Below, in pieces: positions 1 through 12,400 of a DNA stretch of 64,000 bases. This DNA is from Cafeteria roenbergensis (Eukaryota > Sar > Bigyra > Bicosoecida > Cafeteriaceae), in the NCBI GenBank assembly GCA_008330645.1, contig VLTN01000019.1, forward strand, positions 1 through 64,000, in the 5' to 3' direction. The translations under genes were made by a program, and so were the position numbers. The notes beneath the pieces are model-generated. The model saw only the letters and a program-made list of their open reading frames with translations. It did not search any database and was not told where the DNA came from. Numbering within the stretch: the first letter of the stretch is position 1; each line of letters begins with the position of its first letter.

Positions 1-440
1 ACGCCACGGCCACGGCATCACCAGCGGCCACGCCACGGCCACGCCGACACCATCGAATGCCCTTTTCAAGCCAAACCCCTCTTCTTCGGCGCTTCCCCGC
101 CCATCCGCTACTTTTTCCCCTTCTGCACCTCCTTCCCAATCGGCAAGCTGTTGTGTTTACTCCGAGCCCCTCGCCATCGTACTCTCGTCAGGATCGTTCA
201 GTTCGACACCAGCCTTCAGCCCTCTCCCTCACCCAGTACCTCGGGGGCTGGGTCTGCATCTCCGTCGACCAGCCTCACAGCAAGTGCCTCGCGCTCTCCC
301 ACTCCCAGTGCTCTGGCCACAGCCAGCCTATTTCCAAACCCCAGCTCCGTTCCGAGTATCGCGCCCAGCACCAGTCCTAAGGCCACCGTTTCGGCCACAC
401 CAAGTCCTCGACTTCACCCGCTGCCCCCCTTGGAGTAGCC
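1..440 (+). other. Pro/Ser-rich coding stretch, probably 5' part of the giant surface-protein gene
   Basis: Low-complexity Ser/Pro/Thr/Ala-rich translation is seen in successive frames: frame 2 up to about 150-200, frame 1 from about 205 to 400, and frame 3 from about 405. Each change of frame keeps the same Ser/Pro composition, so this looks like one stalk or linker interrupted by small indels, not three ORFs. It resembles the Pro/Ser stalk near the other end of the downstream gene (17.4-17.6 kb). The left edge of the window cuts it, so the true start and signal peptide are not visible. Confidence 0.5.
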
Positions 441-3400
441 TTCGCTGTGATGCCATTCGACTTTGAATATCCACGCAAGGGAGACGTGGGTCCAGTATCG
501 TCCCAACGACACGGTGCCAGACCCACAGTCGGGGTACGATGCGGGTTTGATCTTCGTTAACGGAACGCGCATTGTGGCGGGGGGAGACCTCAAGCTCCTG
601 GCGCGGGAGGGACTGCTTCCGTTCATGATCGACACATCGAGTCGAGGAATGTTTGGTGACTCAATCACATATGACGATGACTACACGACGGAAATTTTAT
701 GATGGAGACAACTGGGAGCTTGAAGGCCGCGGAACCCGTCCGGTTGGCGAGTTGCGTGCGGATGCTCCCAACCTCACTGACGGGCAAGTCCACTGTGTTC
801 TTCAACGCCACTCTCTCCGAAGAGGCGTACGCTCGGGGTGTTAGACTCTTTGCCAGTCCCCAGGTAATCGGCAACTTGTTCTTTGACTGGATCCCTGGTA
901 GTGCGGCCAGTGCGAGACATCTGCTTCAATCCAGCTCGCAGTTCACAACGCGTTCTCAGGTCATGGAAGCCATGAGCGCCGAGGCTGCTGCGGAGGACCA
1001 GGCGACTCTTTTCTCTGGCATGGCATGCGTCACAGTGATTGACGACGACGTTGACTCACGGCCAATAATTTCGGGTACAGACGGCCAGCCTGTCGCTGCT
1101 CAGGCCAGCGTTGTTCTTGAGGACGCACTGTCGATTAGCCTCATCTCATGCGGGGACAATGAACCCTCTGTTGACTCCAGTGTCTGTGACTCGCGCTACG
1201 ACGCGCTCGCTGCGGCGGGCTTCCAAAGACACGTTTCAATCGTCACTGAAGATGACGACGAGGCCGCGATTTCAGCGCGTGTCTTGCCGGGCGGCTCCCT
1301 TCGATTCTCACAGGACGATCCAGAGCCCGGAGCCCCCACTTTGCACGAAGACGGCTCGGGAAACACGTCCTTCTTGGTTGGGGTCAGACTGGCCACCCGG
1401 CCATTGTCTCCGGTCATAATTTCCCTCACAGATGCCATCCGTGTGTGCTACCTGTCAACCGGTTTCCGATCGAGCAAAGCGACCTTGTGCTCGACAGATG
1501 CCGACTGCTCGTCACTTGTGGATAGTGCTTCCGGCGACGTTGTCAAAGGAGCGTGCCTGTCCTCATCAGCAAGCGTCATTTCGGTTTCGCCAACCACAGC
1601 GGTCGTCGGCCCGAGTAATTGGTCAGCACCAGAGTTTCCAGAGTTGGAGTGGTGGGATGTGACCGAACCTGTCATGCCGCCGACGTTGTTCCTTCCGGAT
1701 GTGGTCTTCACAGTGTCCGTGCGCAAGGATAGCGTCGATTGGGCCGGGCCACTGTCTTCGCCTTCTCACACCACCGAGGTGGTAGCTGCAGCCGCAGTTC
1801 TGGATTCGGCGGATGGCCACTACGCTGCCGCAGTGGCACAAGCTAGCCACACAACCATCGGGATCGGAAGTCTAGCAACAACAAGCGCACTTGCCAGTGC
1901 CTGGCCTTCAGCCTTTACGTCGAGCCCCCCTGCTTGTGTCGGTCGTCGACGACGACGTCTCCGGAGTCATCATCTCGAACGCAAGCATTTCGCCTGTGGC
2001 CGAAGGCGAGCCGGCAACATACACTGTCGTTCTGTCCTCGCAGCCTCGCGGCTCTGTGGTGATCGCCGTTGACAGGGTTGCAGTCCTCGCCGGATCCATG
2101 GATGTGGCCGCTTCAGGCGCAGTGGCTGCGCTCGTGGAGCCAAAGCGGGTGATCTTCAGCGCTGCGGACTGGTCGATCCCGCAGGTGGTGACGGTTCGAA
2201 TTGCAAACAACTTCGTTGACGAGGGCCAGCCAATGATGAGTGTGGCAGTCAGACACCAGGTGGCGGCGGACAGCACAGATGCATTCTACAGCACGCTTGC
2301 TGCTGGAGTCAAAGGAGCTCCCGCAGACGCCCGATTCTCGGTGCTGAACGATGATGTTGCTGGCATCGCCTTGTCATTTGGCGGCATTGCAAGCTATCAC
2401 CGCCTCAGTCTCGGCCAAGCCGTGCCCCTCATCGTGACCATCTCATCGCAACCGCTGGCACCCTCCATCTCTGTCAATGTCGCCTCCTTTGGGTCGACAG
2501 TTACTGCTGAGAGCCTGATCCCGGCCAGACTGCTCTTCTCGGGCGAGGAGGCGGACCTGCAGGCCGCGTTTGGGGCGCGCGGGGTGACGGAGATCTCTCC
2601 GCTTCGCCGAGGCACTCAAAGCTCAAACACCGTTATTTTTGACCGGACATCTTGGGCACAGTCCATGGTTGTGGGATTTGTCGCCCCAGCAGTAGCCACT
2701 GCAGGGCTGCGCCTTTCGGCCACAGCGAGCCCGGTGGGCGATGCCGACGCCCAGTACGACGGCATCACGCGCTGGCTCAACGTGAGCCTGTCGCAGTCCG
2801 TGGTACCGGATGCCCCCACGGGCGCGTTGCTGTACACAGCGTCGGGCATCGTGCCGTCCGTGGGGGAGACGAGCGGCGACGCCGCCACGCCGGTGGCGGA
2901 GGTGCTCGTGAACGTGGCGGCCATCCCCTCGGGATGCCTGTCGGGCGCGCCCGCCACGGAGGTGTCAGATACGACCGTTTCCGTCCTCCTGGCGGATGGC
3001 CACTGCCGGTGCGATGGCGTGGACCGCTTCGACCTGCCGTGCAGCACCGGCTCTTCCGCGTCCGAGCACAGTCTCGTGTTCGGGTCGTGCAGCGGCTGCT
3101 CGTCGACAGCTAGCCCCGCCAAGGAGCAGTGCGTGCCCGGGAAGCAGCTGCGCCTGGAGGCAGGCGGACTTGTCTCCGAGGACGCGGCGCTGTCTGGCAA
3201 CACGGCGGGCGTTGCCCCTCTGGACCTGAGCGCGGCCTCTTCGGGAGTGGGAGTGATCCGTGTGTCGGCCGTGGACGACGACGCCGACGAGGGGCGCGTC
3301 CACATGTCCGGGCTGTCGCTGGTGGTGGTGACTGGTGACAGCTGCGGCGAAACGGGCCAGGCGTTCCCGGCCAGAGCGGTGAGCAGCATCGCGGTTCGCG

Positions 3401-6400
3401 TCACGGACAACGATCTCGCAGGGCTTCAGACTGAAATCATCGCCCCGAGCGCAAGTGAAGGCGGCGCAGGAGCCAAGTACACCCTGCGGCTGTCTGCGGC
3501 TCCGGAGGCTGCTGTCGTGGTTGTGCCAGCTGTGACGCTTGCGGCTTCTGGAGTCGCTCTCCCCCCCGGCCAGGCGGTGCTTCAGAATGCCAGTGGCCAC
3601 TCGATCACCTCCATCGTGCTTGACGCCGACAGCTGGGAGGCCGGCGTTTCCGTGACAGTGCTCATCGGCGACGACGACATCGACATGGGCTCCTCCTTCG
3701 ACGTGACCGTTGTGCACGCTCTCGAGAGTGCCGACCCGCGCTTCACAGGCGACGCACTGACGCAGACCGACGTCATTGTGACAGTGTCGGACAATGACGT
3801 TGCAGCGGTGACGATGCAGCTTTTGTCAAGCGACCGAACGCCTGTGGCAACGGACGCCGGCCTGCTGCTGATCGAGGGGGACGCGAATGCATCGGCCGGA
3901 TTCATTCGGGTCTCGCTGGCAACGGCCCCGTCAGTGCCGCAGGCATCGATTCAGCTGCGGCTTTCGGCGTCAGCCGCCATCTTTGTCCGCTCCCTGTCTG
4001 GGGTGCCTACCGTCGCACCTGCCGTATCTGTTGCTCTCGCGCCAGGGCAGCGGTCCATTGACGTGCCCATTGCCAACCTGAACGACGACGTGGACGAGGC
4101 GGACGAGCCGAGCGTCCAGGTCACTGTCGCTGCAGACCCGAGTGCACTCGCTCCCGAGTACGCTTCGCTGGCCGACTCACAGCTTGCACAGCCTCTTTCG
4201 CTCGTGGACGACGACGTCTTTGCGGTGCTGGCAGCCTTTGAGTCGGCATCCAACATCGGGGCCTCTGCGGGCCCCGCAGCGGCCAAGGTCTTCCGCCCTG
4301 GCGGAGAGGTGGCTGAGCAGCCGGCATACACGTCGGACGCAGGCGACGAGGTGACAGAGGGGGCCTCCGGCTCGGCAGCAGTCGCGCTGGTGTTCGTGAA
4401 GCTGCAGGCAGCGCCCCCGGCCGGCCAGAGCGTGCATGTGCGCCTCAGCACAGGCGGAAACCCCCGACTTGCGGCCATTGCTGGCGAAGACGCCTCAGCC
4501 GCCGGTGGGTCTACGACAGGAGCCGCAGTGTTCAACGCAGGCAACTGGAACGTGCCACAGGCGATTGCCATTTCCTCCGACGACGACCCCAGGGCACTTC
4601 GCCGCGGAACGTCGGAGTTCTCAAGCTCAGACCCTTCCGGCACGTTCGAGATGGTGCGCGTTCAGCTCAGCGTTGACCCAGAGCTCTCCACCGCGGACCG
4701 CTACGTTGACGACCCTGCGGGCACGGTTGCTGCCGTGGTGAAGCGAAACGACGACGACCGCAACGCTGTGCTGCTTCTGGGCATCGACGGCTCACCCTTG
4801 CCCTCTGCCGACGCCGAGGGATCGGTGGCTGCCAGCCTCACGGAGGGCACGTCCGACTCCGCCACCGAGGTCCTCGTCGCGCTTGCCTCGCAGCCGCTGG
4901 GCGCGGAGGGCATCACGGTCACTCTGGCGGCTCTCAGCTCTCGCGTGCTTGCGGTGCCCTCCACCGTGACGCTCACTGCGGACAACTGGCAGGCGGGCGA
5001 GTCAGTCCGCGTCGAGGCTGCGGACGACGCGCTGTCGCAGCCCGACAGAGATAACGTCATCCTTGTCGCCGAGGCCACTGCCGGGGAGGACTTTGAACTC
5101 TTCGCATCAGCGACCTCCTCCGTGGATGTCTACGACGACGACTCCGCTGTCCCGATGATCAACGGGGCAATGCCAGGCGACGTTCTGAGCACGTCGCTCC
5201 TGGAGGGCACCACGACGGCGTTCAATCTCACGATGGGTGCTGCCTTCCCGGGCTCGGCGCCCATCTTCGCTGTGGTTTCGGCGTTTGCCGCAGACGGCGG
5301 GGCGGGCGTCTCTGTGTCCCCTACCACCTCCTTCCTCACGTTCACCGCATCGGGCGATGCAGGCGCCCAGGGCGTCCTTGTCAGCGCCAAGGACGACCAG
5401 GTGGCCGGCGAGGGGTCAGCGAGCATCTGCGTCCTGCTATTTGCCTCTGAGGCAGCTGCGTTCGGGTCCAACCCCATCCAGCAGTGTTTCACTGTCACCG
5501 TGCGTGACGACTCCGATGTTGCGGGCCTGAGCGCGGCTGCGGTGGAAGATACGTTCGCCAGCGCGACCGCGGCCGTTGCTGGAAATATCCTTGCCGGGGG
5601 CTCGCTGGTCGCGACAGAGACCATCCCCGGCCTGCTGAGCGTGCGCCTCACGTCCATGCCTCGCGGCGTGGTCTCCTTGTCCCTCGCCGTGCGCTCTGCC
5701 ACCGAGTCCGTGGTGGGCGGCGATCCCGTCGCCATCGCTGAGTCCGGCATCGCCGTGTCGCCCGACTCGCTGACCTTCACGCCGGACAACTGGAACCTCC
5801 CGGTATACGTGGAGGTGGCTTCCACGTCCGACGGCGTCGTCGGCGCAGTGCATGCCGCCCAGATCGCTGCCAGCGTGGCCGCCCCTCGCGATCCCGAGTA
5901 CGACTCGCTGCCGGAGCTGTCCGCGTCGCTTCGCGTGAGCGACATCGACGGCCAGGAGTCCAGCGCCCCAGTGGTCCGCGCCGTGTCCGGCCAGGCCACC
6001 ACGCTCGTCAACGCCACCTCCGGAATGGTCACCGTGGTCGCCGCGGAGGGATCGTCCGTCGTTGTTGGCGTGCGGCTCGCAGCCCGCCCCATGGTTGGAG
6101 TGGAGGTGGTGCTCACTGCCTCCAACACCGAGACCGACACCGTGTCCCACAGCCTTCCCGCCGCCGGCCTCGTGTTCGGCCGGGACAGCTGGCAGACCGA
6201 GCAGACCTTCACGGTCACCGTGGCCAACGACGACGTGGCGCGGGACTACGTGGCGGCACTTGTGGTCACGGCAACTGCCCGCGGAGTTGGCTCCGGCGCC
6301 AACGTGGACGTGTCCGACCTGTGGACCACCTCGCAGACCGCTGTCAACCTGGCTGTGGAGAACGACGACGACGCCGAGATCGTGGTCAGCAGCCTCGCCG

Positions 6401-9400
6401 CCCCCGCCGTCAGCGTCCCCGTCGGCGGCTCGCTGGAACTCAGTATTTTGGCCGGCTCCAAGCCCACCGGCGATGTCACTGTGACGCTTGCCAAGGGCTC
6501 CGACGCTGGCTGCGATGCCGTGTCGATCAGCCCCGCCACCGTGACCTTCACCACCACCGACGGCCCCGCAGCTGCGGCCAAGGTCGTGACCGTCACCCCC
6601 AGCGGCACCACCGCTGCCACGTGCGGCATCACCGCCCTTGTCACGGCCTCGGACGCTTCCGAGTTTGCCGTCGGGTCCGCCGCCCGGCTTGGCTCCACCG
6701 CTGGCCCGTCCACCTCGGCGACCGGCATCACCGTCAGCGTGATCAGCTCCGGCCTCACGTCGTCTGCTTCCACCATCCGCCTGACCGAGGGCGGCGCTGC
6801 CGGCTCCTACACGGTGGGCCTCGTCTCCTCCGACGTCGGCGGCTCGGTTGCGCTCACTGCCACCCCCAGCTCCGGCGTCGGCCTGGCCTCGCCCTACGCC
6901 AACCTGGTGCTGACCGGCGACGCCACCTTCGCGCTCTCCTCCTCAGCCCTCACGCGCGCCGTGCAGTTCGCCGCCGCCAACGACGACCGCGCCTTCGCCC
7001 TGCGCGTGGTGACCGTCTCGCACGCCTTCACCCCGGAGGGCGCCGCGGCGTCCACCATGGAGGTCACCGTGCTCGTGGAGGACTTCGAGGACGCCCCCGG
7101 GGTGTTCGTGACTGCCGCTGACAGCGCCTCCAGCGTCGTGGTGGACGAGCTCGCGTCTGGAGCCACGGCCAGCCTCTCTGTGCGCCTCGGCTCCATGCCC
7201 GGCGCCGCTGTGACTGTGTCGCTCGTCGAGATGATGGGCGCTCAGGAGGCCACGGGGGCCGATGCCGCTCTCAGCTTCTCGCCGGCCAGCGTGGTCATCC
7301 AGCCGGCCGACTGGAACACCGCGGTGTCCGTGACCGTGTCCGGCGCTGGCAGCGACGCCGCGCTCGGGGACCGCGCCCGCACCATTGCCGTGCGCACCAC
7401 CTCGACGGACGACTCGTACGCCCTCGACGGCGTGGCGTCCACCACCCCGCGCGCTGCCACCACCCAGCTGGCGGACGGCTCCATCATCCGCAACGTTCGC
7501 TCCCTGCCGCGCATCGCCGCGACCGTGCGCGACACCGATGTCGCGGCCGTGCTCTTTGCGGCCGCGGCGCCCGCCCCTATGCCCCTCAAGGAGAGCGCCG
7601 CTGCGTCCGCCAGCGCCCCTGGCCACTCGGCCGTGCTCGGCAGCGTGACCCTCTCGGCCAAGCCCCGAGGCAACGTGGTGGTCGACGTCGCCGGCGACGC
7701 GTCCGTGACCGCCTCTCCGGCAAAGCTGACCTTCACGGCCGCCAACTGGAACATGCCCCAGAACGTGTCGGCCGTCGTCAAGGACGACAAGTTCGCCCAG
7801 GGCACGCACACCGGTCGCCTGTCCATGTCTGTCAACGCCCAGCAGACTGCGGACCGCGGCTTCCTTGCCTCGCTCACCCTGCCCAGCCCCAGCATCGCGG
7901 TCGAGGACGATGACATGCCGTCAGTCGCCCTCGTCAGCGCCACTGGAAGCGCCCAGCAGATCGCCGAGGGCGCCAGCGAGCCCGCCAGCTTCTCAGTGTC
8001 CATCGGTGCGGCCCCCTTCGTCATCGGCAGTGCCGGCTCCGGTGCCGGCTCCGTGACCCTGCAGCTCGAGGTCTCGTCTGGATACTGCTCGTCGGTTGAC
8101 GACGGCGTGCTTGCCGGAGGCGAGGTTGATGCGCAGGCCGCGTTCCGCCTGGCCGCTGACTTCACCAGCGCCTGCTTTGACGACACCGACTGCGCCTCTG
8201 CCACTGGCGCAACGACGCAATGCGTCACTGGCCTGCTGCCGCACCCGACCATCGCGGTGCGGTCGCGCGACGGCCTCTCGTCTGTCCCTGGCTCCACAGT
8301 CACCTTCTCCGAGGCAGACGGCGTCGCTGGAGTGTCGCGCGTCGTCACTGTCTCGGTTGCAGACGACTCCGTTGTCGTGGGTGGCGTCTTCGCGTTCAGG
8401 CTCCGCGCCGTGGTCGACGCGCTGCAGAGCAACGACGCCGGCTACCAGGCCCTGGTCACCGGCTCGGAGGCAGAGGCCGCCTTCTCCGCGGCGGACAACG
8501 ACGCGATTGGGCTTGTGTCGCGCATCGCCAATTCGGAAGCTGCGCCGGGCACGCCCATGATGCTGGCTGAGGCCGAGTTCGGCGAGTCGGACGCCGAAGG
8601 AGCCTTCTTCGTGGAGCTCAGCTCGCAGCCTCGCGCCGCGGTCTTGTGCTCGGTGGCTGCTCCCGCTGACCAGCTGACTGTCTTCCCCGATGTCCTGGCC
8701 TTCGACGAGCGCTCGTGGGAAGATGTCATGCTCATCGAGGTGTCAGCCGTGGACGACGAGATCGCGGAGGCGCGCCCCCACGCTGCCAATGTCACCCTGG
8801 CTTGCGAGTCGGCCGACCCCACGTACAACGGGCTCACCGCCGCCTTGCGAGTGAGCATCATGGACAACGACGAGGCCGGCGTGCTCCTTGAGCGCGAGGA
8901 GCCCATTTCTGTCGGCACTGGGTCTGCCGAGCAGTCCGTCTTCATCCGTGCCGTCGACCCGGCGTCCGACGTCTGGACCACGGAGGCGTGCATCGCCGTC
9001 TGCCAGAACAGCATCAACGCGTGCCCGCGGGACGTGTGCAACGTGTTCAGCTACCCCAAGGCCAGCGCGCCCTTCCTCGTCGCCGTGGAGGGCGGCACCC
9101 CCGACGCTGTGGCCATCTCGCTCACATCCGAGCCCGTGGCCCCTGTGACCGTGCGCGTGCCGAGCGTGATGCAAGTCATCACCGGAACCGTGGTCGCGGA
9201 CGCGTGCGTCGCTGGCCCCGCGGGCTCCGGCCAGAGCGGCGTGTCTCAGGCGCAGCTGGAGTCGTCCGGCCCCCACGCCGTGACCGGGGGCGACGGATCC
9301 TTCATTGCAGAGCTCACCTTCACCGCCGAGAACTGGTTCGAGCCGCAGGTTGTGATTGTGGGCGCTCGTGATGACCGCCTGGACGAGGCTGGCGACGAGC

Positions 9401-12400
9401 ACCGTGTCAGTGCTCAGCTGGTCTTGGTCTCCAACGACGCTATGTACGGCAGCCTTGCCACCGTGCCTTCGCTGGCAGTGTCGATCCGCGAGGACGCCTT
9501 CACTGCACCGCCGGTGCTGTCGTCGGCCAAGTTCGACAACGAGCTCACCTCCCTGACCCTCACCTTCGACCGCGACACCAACGCTGGCGGCAGCGCAGGC
9601 GGCGCCTTCGCTTGCTCGGAGCTCCTCAGCCCGGTGGCCGCCTCTGGCAGCTCTGCGAGTCAGTGCAGTGTGCCTGCCATCGCCGCCCGCCGCAGCGCCG
9701 TCGCCACGCTCTTCGGCGCCGGCAGCTCGTGCCAGTGGCAGTCGCGCCGCCAGCTGCAGGTGCGCTTCGGTCGCGCGCCAACCGTGCTGCCCGGCCACTC
9801 CATCGCGCTGGTGCCCGGCAAGGTCAAGACATCGAGCGCCGCCCGCCTCAGCTCCGCAGGCGTCGTCAACGTGACGGCTGCCGCGAACGGCATTTTGCCG
9901 GTTGCTGACATTGGCCCCGGCTCCCGCACCATCGGCCGCTGCGACAAGCTCACCGTCTCGGTCCGCGAGGCTGGCGGCGGGAACCGCCCGCTCGCGTGCC
10001 AGTGGAGCATCGTGTCCGTGGTCAACACCGCGACCCGCCAGACGTCCACTGCGGCCGCGCATGCCGCTGGCCTCAAGACGGTGCTCGACGCCCGCAATGC
10101 CGGCAACTCGGCCGTGTCCTGCGCGACCATCGCCCTCGCCAACGCATCCGCCATCGCCGACGGGTACACCGTGACCCTGGAGGTGACCGTGACCAACTTC
10201 AACGGCGGCTCCGCCACCACGCAGTCGGCCATCGTGAAGCAGGGCATTGCCGCCCCCAGCCTCGTGGCCCCTTCGTCCGTGTCGGTGCTGCGCTCCGCCG
10301 AGCAGTTCATCGACGTGCGCGCCTTCGCGCCCCGCTGCCCCGGAGAGGCCGAGCTCTCGGCCGAGGCCCGCGCGATGCGGTTCTTCTTCTTCGACGCCTC
10401 CGCCTCGCCCATGGCCACTGACGTGCCGTCCCAGCTGCTCGGCGGCGGCAGCCTGTTCACCTCCTTCGATGCGTCAGCGGACGCCGCCACCCAAAGCGGC
10501 GGCCGTCTCGTGGCCCCGCCCGGCGCCAGCGCGCGCCAGTTCGACACCTCGCCGCTGCCCTTCATCGTTGTGCCCGGCAAGGCGCTCACGCCCGGCCTCA
10601 AGTACGCCGTGCGCGTCTTCGCCCAGCTCATCAGCAACCCCGCTGCCGTGGCCTCGGCCGACATCGAGGTTGTGCCCCAGCTCGACGCCCTGCGCTCCAG
10701 CATCGCTGGCGGCTCCTTCAAGCAGGCTCCCGTGGACGCGGCATTCACCCTGGACGCCTCGTCCTCCTCAGACCCGTCTGCGCTCTCGGGCGTGGCGGCC
10801 ACCTTCTCCTGGTCGTGCCAGCCCGATGCGGCTGCCAACAGCGCCGCCGGCCTGGCCGCCGTTGCTGACTGCGGCTCGGCAGGCGCCACTGCGGGCGCCA
10901 CCACCACCAGCTCTGTCACGCTCCCGGCCCTGTCTCTCTCGGCCGGCTACACGTACCGCTTCACCGTGACCTACACCAAGGGCTCGCGCTCCAGCGTGTC
11001 CACCCAGACCGTGCAGGCGGTGTCCGGAGCGGGCCCCGAGGTGCTGGTGCTGGGAGCCGGAGACCATCGACGACGCCGGCATCCTCGGCGGACAGCTGTC
11101 CGTGGTGAGCGCGCAGGACTCCGTATTCCTCGACACGGTTGTGAACTCCCTGGACGAGGGCTCGCTCGAGCTCCAGTGGACGCAGGCGGGCGGCCCCCCG
11201 CTGCCGGCTGGCGCCTTCACCGACCCGGACATGGCCGACGAGCTCTTCGCCTCCAGCCCGCTGTCCTCCACGCTCATCGTGCGCGGCGACACGCTGCTCC
11301 CGTCGTCCACCTACGAGTTCTGCGTCACGGCCACGGACGCCACCGGCTCGCGCAAGGCGTGCACCTCCTTCATGACCGCGCCGGAGCCCGCTGGCGGCTA
11401 CGTGGAGGTGGAGGCCGCGGACGCCAGCGCCGCCACTGCGTTCTCGCCCTACGTCGTGAGCACCGGCGGGTGGGGCGCCAGCACCATCGAGTCCTTCACC
11501 TTCTACATCCTCAGCCGCGCGACGGCGCCCGCTGACGTGGCCGCCTCTTGGCTGTCCGAGGACGAGACCTCCGCCTTTGGCCAGGCCATCGAGTCCCTGA
11601 AGGGCGCTTCCGTGTTCGCCGAGGTGCCCGCCTCGACCTCATCGCTCACCACGCAGGTGATGCCCGCGGGCGACGTGGTCATCATCGTGGAGGTGGAGAC
11701 CAGCTTCTTCACCCGCGGCTACGCGTGGACCAGCCTCACGGTGGGCGCCTACACTGGCACCCAGGCAGACCTGCTCTCCAGCATGCAGAACCTGGCCGGC
11801 GACGGCAACTACAAGCAGACCCTTGGCGGCGCAAACGCTGTCTCCTCTGCGACTGGCGGCGCGTCGGGCGCCTCTCGCCGCGTGCTCGCTCAGCTGACCG
11901 AGGGCATGTCCAGCCCGGCTCTGCGCGCCTCCTCCCGCCGCAGCCTTCGCGCCGCGGGCCGCGTGCTCGAGACCACCCAGAGCGTGGCGGCCTCCATCCG
12001 CGCCCTGCTGGACCGCGCGCTGCAGCAGGGCCAGAGCGCCACGCTGTCCTCGGACCTGACCAGCCTCGCCGCCGACGTGACCCGCGCCCTCGACCTGGCC
12101 TCGAGCCAGCAGCAGGTGTCCGTCATGTCCCCCACCGACGCGCGCGTCTACCTCACGCGCGTGAACACGACGCTGTCCATCTTCGCCTCCACCACCAGCG
12201 CCAACGCGCCGGCCGTGACCGTGCTCGACGCCATGGCTCGCGCATCGGCCCGCCTTGTGGCCGCCGTGCCCGCCGCCCAGGCCGACTACCGCGTGGCCCT
12301 GGAGGCGCTCTACCGCGGCTACCTCTGGCACCTCTCGGACACCGCCACCGCCAAGCCCGTGGGAGCCCTCGGGTTCACCTCCTCCTTCGCCACCCGCGCG

